NCBI GenBank assembly: GCA_003415625.1
Contig: PYIU01000010.1
Span: 1,116,001-1,180,000, forward strand
Direction of reading: 5' to 3'
Length of the DNA: 64,000 nucleotides
Origin: Aquanectria penicillioides
Taxonomy: Eukaryota > Ascomycota > Sordariomycetes > Hypocreales > Nectriaceae
Numbering within the stretch: the first letter of the stretch is position 1; each line of letters starts with the position of its first letter. The translations under genes and the position numbers were made by a program. The notes under the pieces were generated by a model, which worked only from the letters and a program-made list of their open reading frames with translations, was not told where the DNA came from and searched no databases. Positions 11,448-22,008 of the stretch are shown here, piece after piece.

Positions 11448-12400
11448 CTAACCCGTGGGGTAAGGTAACGACTGTTCTCTCTTAAGCTCACATAACATAG
11501 TTTTGGCGTATGCTGCAGTCGTAGCCGCAACATACATCTGCCATTCCATATTTTTATGCTCATCACCATAGTCGCAAACTCCGTGTATGACCCCAGCTAG
11601 GAAGTAACTCATCGTTCCAACTGCCTTCATTTCCAGAGTAATGAAGTTGCATCTATCTCGCGATTTAACCCGTTTCTTGGAGTTCTTCACTAGTTGATCC
11701 CCGGCCCAATCGATCTGTACAAGACTCGAGTGCGTTGGTTATTTGACCGGCAATCTCGCTCTACGAGTCTCTCGATCCTATCGTAGCTAGGTTGATAGAA
11801 TTTACCTTGATCTTGTCCGGAGTCTTCAAAGGTTCTACTTGCGTGCTCCTCATTGTGAGTTGTTTCATAGATCACCAAAAAGGCCTCAGTGACGTTAGGC
11901 ACCCTTATTTTGATCCTGCCAATAGCGAATCTAATCACGGTTTCTGTATTAGAGCGTACCTGTCTAGACTGCAGTAAATTAGACTCTCTTGTGCCACTTT
12001 CATTTCCCGGATCATAAGCTACCAGTCCAGCACTCTCACCTTGCGGGAGGTCGACAAGAATATCGACAAGGCGAATATCAAGCGTTGAAATACTCGAGTG
12101 ACTGGGGAGACCTGCAGCCACACCAAGTAATAGACCGAACCAAATATTGGGGAAGAACATCTTGACTTGGCTGGCGAGCGTAGTTGCTGAGTCCATGCCA
12201 TATTCGTGGCCCACTGTGAGCACCGCGATGACGATGTTCTGCCCATTAAAGTCTCCAGCCTGGAAAACATGGTCATCGCCTCGACCCAAAGAAAACCGGC
12301 CATTGTGCCTAATACCCAACATTTATATGATGGCTTGGGCTGCGATCTCGAATGGTGCAATCCAGGCAACGGTACAGAGCTCCGGATTTAACCAGTTCAT
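11448..12400 (-). pseudogene. Broken nucleoside-phosphorylase-domain (PNP_UDP-like) gene
   Basis: Read from 12400 the frame gives MNWLNPELCTVAWIAPFEIA, the usual opening of fungal phosphorylase-type domains found at the head of NACHT/STAND and ankyrin proteins. An in-frame TAA at 12325-12323 interrupts it after 25 codons. The frame then runs on from 12322 with GRGDDHVFQAGDFNGQNIVI, the glycine-rich FGLLLGVAAGLPS and DIRLVDILVDLPQGESAG. Near 11697-11703 a shift of one base in a G run moves the frame to GDQLVKNSKKR. The latter continues with the family's FITLEMKAVGT and GVCDYGDEHKNMEWQ segments and stops at 11448. One stop plus one frameshift make it a pseudogene unless the assembly is wrong. 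The NACHT or repeat part usually found downstream is absent. Confidence 0.8.
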
Positions 12401-12989
12401 CGTTTGGTGTGTCCTCGTCCTGACGCAAGATGGGATAAAAATATATTGCCAAATATGATGAGGTAAGGCCGTGGCATAGGTATGTAACGGCAGACGGGCC
12501 AAGGTTGAGGCATGTTGAATGGAGAACGGACGCGTGAAGAAAGGGGTGAGGGGTCAGCCTGATCACCAAGAGGTTTCTTGGCATGGCTTTAAGCCTCATC
12601 TACGTTTGCCCAATCATGTGCATTTCACAGTGAACATGCTAGGCCAAAACCTATTCAAATATATACCGGGATTTGAGATTCTAAGCCCGGAATCATTCAC
12701 CAAGCTGTACTGTGTCTATCTTTCCAGTAGAGATGAGCCGGGTTGTCAAACCAACCCAGTTCACTGTGGTAGTCAGTGCAGCGAGTATAAAATACTGCGC
12801 TCAACTCATATGTTTGTGTCTATACAGGTTGATTGGTCTGTAATATATGAGGTTATGACCTTGAATCTTTGTGTCTTTGGGGTTGACGACCAAACAAGCA
12901 ACGCTAAGCTTAGGCGTCAAAGGCAATGGCATACTCGGTGCTAGATCTCAAACAACCATAATTTCATCAGGAAAGTTATTCCATAGTGA
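12401..12989. other. Intergenic region
   Basis: About 590 bp between the phosphorylase relic and the next F-box gene. The 141-codon open frame at 12519-12944 shows no domain-like features. Confidence 0.4.
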
Positions 12990-14988
12990 TCATTCTATTC
13001 GACTACAGCATAAGTAAGGCCCCGAAGGACATGACTCCAACATGTCCCGATAGTCGCCAAGAATATCTTGAAACCGAGCATCATTCTCTGTAACTATTTC
13101 ATGCGCTGTGCCGAACTCTTCGGCTTTCATCAAAAAGAAATTATGGCTACCATGCATAGAGCCGAGGGCAAAGTCTCCATACGCGATAATTTGAAGTGAT
13201 TTGATCCCATCTGGCCCAAATGCCCACTCCACAAAACTCCTGAACTCATCTCTCAGTTGGAAATAGTCGTAAGTATTTATTTCAACCATGTTGTCATCAT
13301 TATTGGGATCCGATGGCTGAAATATCGGGAGTGAGTCTGGTGTTTCAAAGTACTTTGGTGAAGGCGCACGGGATACTTCAAGGGTCCATGACGAATTACC
13401 CAAAGAATCAGTTGAGGATTGTCGAATATGGATGAATTTGAGGGATACCTTGTGTATAAAAGGCATTAAGAGGGGTTTCTAGGGACACGTATAATTAGCG
13501 ACGCCTTAGTGTGTGGCTTTGGGGGCGTACCATCAACTCTGGCCGGCAGGATATGCCGATACATTCGAGACTGAGGCAAGACAAAGGATTTGTTGTAGGA
13601 TCCTCCTTTATCATCACAAAATCGTTGCTCACTATGCCCAAGTTTGGTAAATCGACCTCCTTGTGGAAATATGGTGGATGTTCACCGATATCCAAAGCTC
13701 TTTGATGCTCCACAAGCCTCTTGAGTGTTGTCTGATGCGTAGAAACGTAACGCCAGAGGTCAAGTGTCGACACTGGACCTGGAAGGCCGATGAAGAGATT
13801 CTGAAGACCAGAGAAGGAATCGAGGAAGCTTTTTATTGTATAGTCTCCCATGCCGTCAGATATCTCCTCTGAATCTTGAATCTCGAGACTCTTCAGTCGC
13901 ACAGGGAGCTTGAGGCGAACAATATGATCAAGTAGATGGTCCCAGCCGCGACACTTCCTAAGAGAAAGTGATTCTAACGTGTGAAAGTTTAGTTGCTGCA
14001 CCATTTGGGCAGAAACAGGAGCTCCGGAGAGTGACAAAGCTCGTAGAGACTGGAAGAGGGGGGCAGGTGTATGTCGTGTGAGTTGCAGCACAAGATCCTC
14101 GAAGGGACTAAAGTCATGCTGAGAATGCATGCTTTGACTGCACCCATTTCTGTTGAAAGCGGACCAGTTAACAAACCCTAGTTGAAGCGTCTGTAGATGA
14201 CGCGAATTGTTCTGAATAACAGTGCCTAGCTCTGCGAGGTGATCAACAGTTGGACCTATCCAGCAAATCCGTTTGAGCCGACAAAAGGACGAGAGGTCCA
14301 TGTTGGAATCGGCATCGCATGCAAAGCTACATGTGCAATCCGTGACTAGCTTTAACGAACGCAGCGAGTTTTGATGCAACGATAGCGAACCGTGTGGTCC
14401 GAGGAGATCGGCAGGGATGCAACATCCCATGTTCCAACTGCGACAGATGTTAGTCAGTTTTGGGCAACGTTTGATGAAGAGAGTGTTAAATTTGGGTTGA
14501 ATTACCTGAAACTACTCAGTTGGTCTCTTCTCAACCGCGCAAATATCGCCTTTGCTTGGCCTCTTATATCCGCGGACCTCGCTCCATGTTGGTTCGCATA
14601 AGCCCTTTCTATCCCCGCGGCTTGGTCTTGTGGGTGGTACCATGCCTCCATGGACTTGCGTTCGTGAGGACACCGCCTCAGTGTAACGTTCTTGATCTCA
14701 CATTCAAATCCAAGATGGATCGTGTACGACAGAGTCGTTTCCGGGAGATGGATTTCGTTGACGCGATAAGGATCCGCTTCAGTTCTCGAAGTTATCGTGA
14801 TGGATCGCTGCAAAACGTTGCCGGTGACTCTGGATAGAAACCTCGAAGTTCGGGACAAAGAGTCAGAGTCACATATTGCCAACTATGAAGAATCTATCAG
14901 CGGGACAACCTCTAGAGGATAACTCAGAACGAACCTGATTAATCACAGTCTCCAAAATCTCACTTGGAAGCCGGCTTAAGTTATCCAT
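12990..14988 (-). CDS. F-box/LRR protein, four exons
   Basis: Exons 14988-14935, 14882-14506, 14437-13531 and 13478-12990 (introns of 52, 68 and 52 bp) give 608 residues in one unbroken frame. Exon 1 encodes MDNLSRLPSEILETVINQ, the classic N-terminal half of an F-box, and exon 2 continues LAICDSDSLSRTSRFLSRV. The long third exon carries leucine-rich segments (LRALSLSGAP, LESLSLRKC, LKSLEIQDSEE, LQNLFIGLPG). The last exon includes a region with DNDDNMVEI-type acidic stretches and FVEWAFGPDGIKSLQIIAYGDFALG. Likely an SCF ubiquitin ligase receptor with an LRR target-binding face; the target is unknown. Introns are supported by GTTCGT, GTAATT and GTACGC donors and by continuity across each junction. 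Confidence 0.78.
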
Positions 14989-15948
14989 TTTTACGGCGAT
15001 AGCCGGGAATTACTTCAAGAAAAGTGCATTAGTTGGTGCGGAATGGAGGGCTTGGGCGCGGATGTATGTCTCAGATTTCAATCACACACAGGAAGGACAA
15101 TGTCTTTTGTTGAACCCAGAAACGGCAAAAGGTGTGTCAGATACATGTATGAACTCCGGTTTTCATTCCAATTGGTCGCCTACAAAGTCACACATCGTAT
15201 TCCATGGTTCAAATTGGTCGCAGCCTCCGGAAGGGACCGCAGTGTGGTCTGATCGCTTGCTACTCATTGGTGGCGGCCGGAGTCGTGAGGATGAAAATTT
15301 TTTGCTGTGGTCACGATCTATCTCAGCTCAGGGTTGAAAAGGAGTCCATGTCAAAGTCAAGGCTTGCCGCAATTTCCGTACTCGGGTTGTTCTGGAACAT
15401 GGCACTGGCAGCCCTACTGGAGCAAACTAGGAAAATAGGAAAATGGCGGTGTAATTGGAATGGCTATTCCAGGGCCATTCAGCTTCTGGGAGCATTCTAT
15501 TTGGACCCTGGCGGGGATGACAGCCGCGGAAACGCATCCTATTGGGCCGGGGAGCTGATCCGGGAGCCTTTCCACGTGAAGCGATCAAGCCATGCTCGCC
15601 GGGGAAGCTATACCGAACACCCGGTCCCAACGCCTCGTCGGCAAAGCTCGAGGCAGCGAACGATGGGCGAACGATGAGCGAACCAGAATGTCGGGTTTGA
15701 TTACCTCGAGGGCTCAAGTGGAACCTTTCCCTCCTAATAGCACAACTTGGCAGTTCATAGCGGGGGCCATGATGACGTCGTCCCACGTGGACGGGCTATG
15801 ACACGCTGATATATCACTTGCGCTACGGAGAATTGCGTTCATTTGACAGGTTTTATCCCATGACAACTATTGTTGCCGCCCTCAGAATCATGTGGAGCCA
15901 CGGCAAGACGAGCGTCTTGAGTGTCAAGCCCCTTATTCACTGCAGGAC

Positions 15949-15972
15949 CCGGCTCCGGCTCCGGCTCCGGCC
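15949..15972. repeat. Short tandem repeat, CCGGCT x3 plus CCGGCC
   Basis: Four consecutive hexamers, three identical and a fourth differing by one base. No gene is nearby, so it is simple microsatellite-like DNA. Confidence 0.85.
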
Positions 15973-16942
15973 CAGTCCAGGTCGCTTAGTTCTGGTTGCT
16001 TAATGGCAAAATTTGGCAGCAAACTGGACGGGCTCTTGACGAATGACAACTGGCGATGATCTGCTGTCACTCGTGTTGACTCGTTGTAGTTACGTTACAG
16101 CATTATTACGAGTCTCCATCTTCAGAAAATGATAACTGCAGCACCACATCGAAGGCATCAATGATGTCATCGTGGGCACGCCGTCCAACTGCAAACATCG
16201 TGACTCACGGAGCTAGGCCAGCTTGAAGGAGGGGTTAATTGAATCTTCTGTTTCTGGAAGGTCTTCGCGCTCACTTTTACAAATGGATTTCATCTCAGTC
16301 AAACGCGGTACAACCGGACCGTATTACCGATCGGCTTTCTCCATGTCCATGGAACCGGAGATTTGCCTGCCCAGGACTGCCTTGGTATTGAACCCCACAA
16401 AACTTCTCAACTAATCTCACCGCCCCAGTCATGTACTCAGCCAATGTGTCTAGTGAGTGTGAGGGGCTATTTGAAGCAGTCTAAAAGGCCGGGGAGACTC
16501 GGCTCGAGTGCAAAAGTTTATCCAAAGAGGCCTAATTCTGTCATGTGATGTTTTAAAAGCCCAATCGAATTTCACTGCATTTACCTCCTCGATGCTAGCA
16601 ACTAGTGTGTCCACTTGGTGGCTCGTTGACGCCCTGGAGAATCGTATTGGAGAACAAATGCTCCTGAAAAATTTGCTCGCTAAAAGTTTTCCTTTCCATG
16701 ACCGATTACTGTTGCCCGACCTACACCGTAGCGAAACTCAACTAACTAGCAACAACCTTACAACAACCTAGAGCTAATGTTGCATAATCAGTATTGTAAA
16801 AGAAGTGGTAATGGACACAGGGACCATGAGGCCTGTTTCGGGGATGGGAGGCTTGATTTGCCAAAGGTGGTTGGTGATCGTGGGTGGGCTTGTCGTTACT
16901 TGAATCACCTTGAAGGGAAGCCTGTGATCAATTTTCAACGGA

Positions 16943-17320
16943 TCATTTGATTTGGCTGAACAAACCCTTCCAAAGATGAGCACCATCAATCCCCTCGTAA
17001 AATTTGGGGCTCATGATATTTTTGTATAGGTCATAGGTCAGCTTTGGGAGAAGAGAACCTTCATGTAATCGTTCATCATTTGCGGCAACGCCGTATTTTT
17101 CGAGCACCAAGGAAGTCTTCACACACATAGACGCCAATTGAACTTTTCCTAGCTGTGTTTTCAGATGACGTAAGATAGGGCCCGCCACGTTTTTAGTACT
17201 CCAAAGTAGAGGACACCTTGACAGGGGATGGCTTGGGATGAATTGATAACAGCGCCATGTAGGAAAATTGCAGAGTTTAATAGGCAATAATAGGCAGACC
17301 ATGGAAGATAAAAATATCAC
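16943..17320 (-). other. Open frame of unknown origin, possible gene relic
   Basis: A 125-codon frame whose second half reads like real protein (KVQLASMCVKTSLVLEKYG, NDERLHEGSLLPKLTYDLY, KFYEGIDGAHLWKG). The N-terminal half is hydrophobic and less protein-like. A second frame overlapping at 16774-16989 might be a continuation after an intron or frameshift. I cannot place it in a family. Confidence 0.3.
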
Positions 17321-18073
17321 GTGAGAACTTCTCCTTGGAAGCCCATTATTCTTACATACTTGTCTAATTTAATTTATGCATGACTAGTTATAGGTGATGC
17401 AAGATGTAGAGCGTCAAATTGGGCCGTGAATATGGGCGTCGGCGGAGATGCAGAATCAGGTCATTTGGCAACCAGTGAATTGCGAATAGACAGAAACCTA
17501 AATGAAGAGGAAACCTTGCTCTCGGATTGATGGAAGAATATGTAGGCATGGAGATGATGGGAATTACTAATAGAAATGCGCAATCACTCAGACACTGAAC
17601 TTGGCCCTCAAATTTGGACGTGTAATAATCTCAATGCGGTTCACGAAAGTGGATATGTAGCTAGCCATTAGAGACATGGAGTTCTTAGAAATAGGTGCGG
17701 CTGAGAAGGTAGCTCAATTATTTAAGTTAACTATAGGTTAAGAGACTGCGAGGCGGATACGATATGGCTCGCGTCTATCCAATGACTGTCGTGAGTGTGG
17801 TTGAATTTGAAGAATTCATGTATCATTGCGTCGAAATGGCGACTCGATTGAGTAAATATATGACATGTATTGAAAGTATTGGCAAAATCAGTTTGGAACT
17901 CCGGCCAACCACTGATGCAACCCCCTTCTTCTGCTGGCAGCACATCATTCTGAACCCGACGGCATACGTCAAGATGAGCTCCCTGAAGAACTGCTTGCTC
18001 CCAATAACACTAGCTAATTCGGGTTGAACAATGACAGCATTTTAGCCGTCCTCATTTTCGACTGTACGGTTGA

Positions 18074-18370
18074 TTAGGTGCTACCGCTGTGTTGTTTTTG
18101 CTTGGGAATTATTCTTCTCCTTCCCAATGACCGCCATTTGTGAGTACATCTACTATGCCCATGAGGATTTGAAGTTATTCTTACCATATTTGTTGGCTTT
18201 CTGCGTTGACATTTATCGTCGTCGACCAAGACAAACCCGAACGGGCATTTGTACGCACAACCTTTGCGAAGGGTACTGATTTCCTCAATTTCGGGTAGGG
18301 GACTGATGATCGGACTCGCAAACCCCATCGCAGTCATGGAAATTAAAATAATCGTTGAAGCCTTCATCAT
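18074..18370 (-). CDS. Candidate small secreted cysteine-containing protein
   Basis: The frame from 18370 (or the second ATG at 18367) starts with a clear signal peptide (KASTIILISMTAMGFASP) followed by about 45 mature residues with a compact cysteine motif, GCAYKCPFGFVLVDDDKC. Read straight through it is 98 residues. A GTAAGA donor lies right after the codon for Met in KPTNM. Removing an intron ending at GGGAAG would give an alternative tail (EKNNSQ...) and about 74 residues. Small secreted cysteine proteins of this size include antimicrobial peptides and host-directed effectors, but no family is recognised. It lies alone in gene-poor DNA. Confidence 0.45.
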   Translation of the reverse strand: MMKASTIILISMTAMGFASPIISPLPEIEEISTLRKGCAYKCPFGFVLVDDDKCQRRKPTNMVRITSNPHGHSRCTHKWRSLGRRRIIPKQKQHSGST

Positions 18371-19037
18371 GTGCTATTGGACAGTGGCTGTGATCAGAGT
18401 TGCGGTCCGACGCTGGACGTGGCGTCGAAACACGTCAAATATAGCCGATTTACTCTAGTTAAATTGCGAATTTCAGTGGATTGGCTGTCTCAAAGTCCCC
18501 TACCTTTGTTATTGTTTGAGTATTAGGACAGAGATACACTCGGTTAACTCACATCGGGCCGACTATAATAAGCCGTAGCTAGTCAAACAACAGGCCCAAC
18601 ATCTAGATCGCACATTCACAGGCAAATATCAGGTGCTGCAGACTGCTCTCAATCAATCCAAGTGATAGACAAGACTTTTCATCATAACTTCGATTCGACT
18701 TTTGCCTTGCTTGTTTTTTCTTTTTTTCCCAAGACATTGCAAGATGAAAGACAAACCTTCCCTTCGCATCCTGGTTGGTGATGTCTCTGTTTCAGCCGCT
18801 GTACCACATTTGGAACCTGCATGGGACTTGCTACCATCCTGTCGTTATTAATTTTACAATGTAGGGATGAGTCTCATCTGTATAGTCCAGAGAATCGCGG
18901 CAGACCTGAACCGCAAATAATGAACAAAGACGTTGGTAAGTTGATATTTCGTATACTAGTCCAACACCTAATTTAAGATACGCTAAACAGGGAGATTTTC
19001 CAGTGTCCATGCTAATATCAATACACCAAGATAATTC
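18371..19037. other. Intergenic region with a CT-rich leader
   Basis: A pyrimidine-rich tract (about 18690-18735) followed by CAAGATG at about 18743 looks like a fungal promoter and start, but the frame closes after roughly 34 codons and no following exon was found. Otherwise nothing is seen. Confidence 0.35.
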
Positions 19038-21458
19038 TCAGTCCCAGCTGTCTTGGTCATACTCTTTAGGCCAGGCGAGAGTATATTGCAAGTTGTCAGT
19101 TAATTGAATATCGAACAACACATTGCTCGGCTCCTTGCCTTCAACAATTCGACCCGAATCGGATCCTGTCGGGTTCAAATCCAATCGCTCCTCACACGCC
19201 CAGGTAAATGGAGCATCCACATGACTCGACCGTTCTTTTAGCCATACATCAAAGGGATGTGGACCGAGGATCTTTTTATCTCTTCTGTCTCCGTCAATGC
19301 AAATTCGGACACTCCTGTATTGTGCAAATACGTGAGACCGAGTTTCTGCGTCGGCGCTTGAAATGGCAATTTTCGCATCCTCCTCAGAACAAACGCCGTC
19401 AGGGTCCTCGTAAAAGGCCACGGCCAAACCTCCATCCCGCAAAATGCTCTTATAGATCCAGTCGAGGCCTCTGAGCTGCTTATATCCACCAAGAACATAT
19501 CTCCAACATGCAGATGAGGTCGGGTCGCTTCCATACACTATCTCGTTCCGCGTTGGGTTCTGTTTCCAGTCGGCTTCGTCTTCGAACTCAAATGTTTCAT
19601 AGCTGGCGATCCATTCTGCCGTTGCAAAGTCAACAACATCGCCGAGAGGGATATCGGGAATAGTGTAAACTCCCCGGCCATAAAAGCCGCCTCGTATTCG
19701 CTTCTTGGCAGCTTTCCACACAAGCTCAGCTACCGCGAATTCGCGCTGCCGAACTAACGTGAGGAGAAAGTCCTCAAAGAAGTCTGAATGCCACCTAGAA
19801 AAGTCAGACCATCTATTCTTAGAGGTCTCAGGGCGTTTGGAGATCTCCTCTGATCTCTTCATCGTCCGTTCCTTCAACTCCTGGAGTTTTATGAATCTTT
19901 TGGTGCGGAACAGCCAGCCATCAGTCTTCAAACCCGCTTCCGTGATTTTCATCCAGCTCCCGTTCATGTAATCACTACACTGTAAGCGAGAGAGAGTTGA
20001 CAACTTCGTAGGAGCCCAGAGCATTCTATCCTTCCTGTCTTCCGTGGTGCATTGAGGGTCTTGGCAAAGGAATGTCGCGTCTCCATTGGAAATTGCCAAC
20101 ACCCAAATGCAGGCATTGTAGCTTAGGTTCAGCTTGTCAATCTCTGTCGTGTTAATCTTCTCTGACCAAAAGCAAGAATTGGCAACTAGCGCTACTTTGT
20201 CAGCTTGACGTGAGCATTTTTGGCCTTCCAACATGCTCGAGGCATGTACACAGTTGTACATGTTCCGATGAGGAGATGCGATGTAACGCCAGGTTGTGAC
20301 ATGCTCAGGCATGCGGTATCTTTCTTGAAAGCCGATGAAGGCTTTGTTCAAGTTATCCGCATCTTCTTTGGCGCCCTCGATCTTCAGTCTCTTCAAAAGA
20401 TCCATTCCGAGCGCAGTAATGTCATCCGGTTTGAAAGCTACCTCATCTGGGACTGCTCTGCGGCTTGGAGACTTGCGCCGGATCAACAACTGCTCTCTCC
20501 CACTTTGAAGAGATGAGCAAAGACGTTCTTGAGTCACCCAAGCTCGTTCGAACCACGGATCCTTAGCGATAAGTTTCAATAGTTCAGAAAGCTGAGAAGC
20601 CAACAGCTGTAGTTGGTGTAGCTCCATGCTCTCCAAATTCTTACTTTCGGTCAAGATGTGTAAAAATTCGTCGTCGACCTTGAAGTCGAGCAAGAATGCT
20701 ACAGCATCATCGGAATACAGTGAGCTCATGTGTTGCACAGCTAGTTCCTTTGCGACTTGATCATTTTGATCGATGCATTCCTGGTCAATCCAGATATAAT
20801 AGAGGTCGTAGTTTGCGGCATGTTCGACTGCCCGTCGCAAAATCTTGCTTGGGGCGCGTGACGGGCGTATTGTCCCGTCAACGTCCCTGATGTGGACTGG
20901 GAGATATCCATCATCGGTTGTTTGTTGCCAGGTGTATGACACAGCCATGTGTTCAGAATGTCTGTGGTTCACATCCTCCTTTGTCGCTAGAGTGAGAATG
21001 AGGTCTGGATCGTCCGCATCTTTCAGAGTGAAGGGATGAGAAAAATCCGATTCTGTTTCCATCGAAGAATCTAGCTCTGCATGTGGTTTGCAAAGAAACA
21101 GTGGTGTCGGACGGCCATTCTGGGAATACCTTGGTTCCACCAAGCTGGATATCTTGATGAGCTGGTGCTTAAGCTCGCGAGGGCTTGCGAAAGAATCGCC
21201 AAACGACTGGCCTTCATCTAGATTCATTACGGCAATTTCGAATTGTCTCAATTTTAGAGAAAGTGCATTGTATGCTAGAGTGCACGCCAATAGTTGTGGT
21301 ATATATATGTCTTCGTGAAGATTGATTTCGCCTTGTGGGCTGACTTGAGCGGGGTGCTGACCACATACCTTGGCTCGGAAATCGGTGATTAGGCAGATGA
21401 TGTGATGAGAGACCTGTAACCCCATCGCTTGGTTGGTATTGGATAGAACTTGTTGCAA
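19038..21458 (-). CDS. HET-domain protein
   Basis: Single-exon frame of 806 residues with a heterokaryon-incompatibility (HET) domain. The three hallmark blocks are MAVSYTWQQTTDDG near residue 170, YYIWIDQECIDQND near 220, and FERAWVTQERLCS near 305. The C-terminal 450 residues have no recognised domain. HET proteins trigger cell death when incompatible fungal cells fuse, or act in innate immunity-like responses. The ATG at 21458 gives an N-terminus of about 77 residues with a hydrophobic patch (IICLITDF). A Met at 21227 (MNLDEGQSFGDSF) is an alternative start. The frame has no interruption despite decayed neighbours on both sides, so the gene is probably functional. Confidence 0.85.
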   Translation of the reverse strand: MQQVLSNTNQAMGLQVSHHIICLITDFRAKVCGQHPAQVSPQGEINLHEDIYIPQLLACTLAYNALSLKLRQFEIAVMNLDEGQSFGDSFASPRELKHQLIKISSLVEPRYSQNGRPTPLFLCKPHAELDSSMETESDFSHPFTLKDADDPDLILTLATKEDVNHRHSEHMAVSYTWQQTTDDGYLPVHIRDVDGTIRPSRAPSKILRRAVEHAANYDLYYIWIDQECIDQNDQVAKELAVQHMSSLYSDDAVAFLLDFKVDDEFLHILTESKNLESMELHQLQLLASQLSELLKLIAKDPWFERAWVTQERLCSSLQSGREQLLIRRKSPSRRAVPDEVAFKPDDITALGMDLLKRLKIEGAKEDADNLNKAFIGFQERYRMPEHVTTWRYIASPHRNMYNCVHASSMLEGQKCSRQADKVALVANSCFWSEKINTTEIDKLNLSYNACIWVLAISNGDATFLCQDPQCTTEDRKDRMLWAPTKLSTLSRLQCSDYMNGSWMKITEAGLKTDGWLFRTKRFIKLQELKERTMKRSEEISKRPETSKNRWSDFSRWHSDFFEDFLLTLVRQREFAVAELVWKAAKKRIRGGFYGRGVYTIPDIPLGDVVDFATAEWIASYETFEFEDEADWKQNPTRNEIVYGSDPTSSACWRYVLGGYKQLRGLDWIYKSILRDGGLAVAFYEDPDGVCSEEDAKIAISSADAETRSHVFAQYRSVRICIDGDRRDKKILGPHPFDVWLKERSSHVDAPFTWACEERLDLNPTGSDSGRIVEGKEPSNVLFDIQLTDNLQYTLAWPKEYDQDSWD

Positions 21459-22008
21459 CGGCCCACTACTTGGTTGCCTTTAACATGGCGCAGTTCGCTG
21501 CGTGGAATGCAACCCACGGATGTAGTTACAGGGGTTAGATTCAGGGCAAATACCTGCATGGTGAGCATGATTTGCAACCTTTTATTTGAGCCCTGAATTC
21601 ATGCACTTGTCGATCTCAAAATGGCAGTCCGAAATACCGCGGAGGTGCAGTGAGGTTTATTATTAGGTGTGCAAGCCCTTTCCAGTCATCGTGCTGTCAC
21701 CCAATACTAACTCAAAATAAACATCCAAAGAGCTCAATATTGATTATCGCCAAATATGATGCAGGTTTCTAGCTCTTCAACCTCATCAATAGGTATTGCC
21801 AGGCGACTTTTGAAAAGACTTTCGTTCTCTCCCAGAGTGGCCTGCTTTTGTCCTTCATGGTTGGTTTCACCTAGCGTATTTGTCTTAAGCAACAGCTCGT
21901 TAGGTAGTATTGATGCCGCTGAGTTAGATGAAGAAGACTCGTTCCCATATTCCAAGTCCACTCTCGGATGGTTAGCCAAAGTAAACTAAATAGCTTAGCG
22001 GCAGAAGC
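21459..22008. other. Spacer between HET gene and regulator relic
   Basis: Promoter region of the HET gene on one side. The minus-strand frame at 21734-21979 (Ser-rich, ANHPRVDLEYGNESSSSN) could be the former C-terminal tail of the regulator relic, but the frames between are closed by stops. Confidence 0.35.

Larger units (their letters stand above)
14989..18073. other. 3.1-kb gene-poor stretch
   Basis: No confident gene. Short frames on both strands lack domains. There is a hexanucleotide tandem repeat near 15950 and a 125-codon open frame at 16943-17320 (listed separately). The region from about 17300 to 17760 is AT-rich. This may be worn-down DNA left by former genes or repeats. Confidence 0.45.

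Noticed and set aside
18743..18850. CT-rich leader plus ATG resembling a gene start
   Set aside because: The frame closes after about 34 codons and no phase-matched exon follows before the HET gene.
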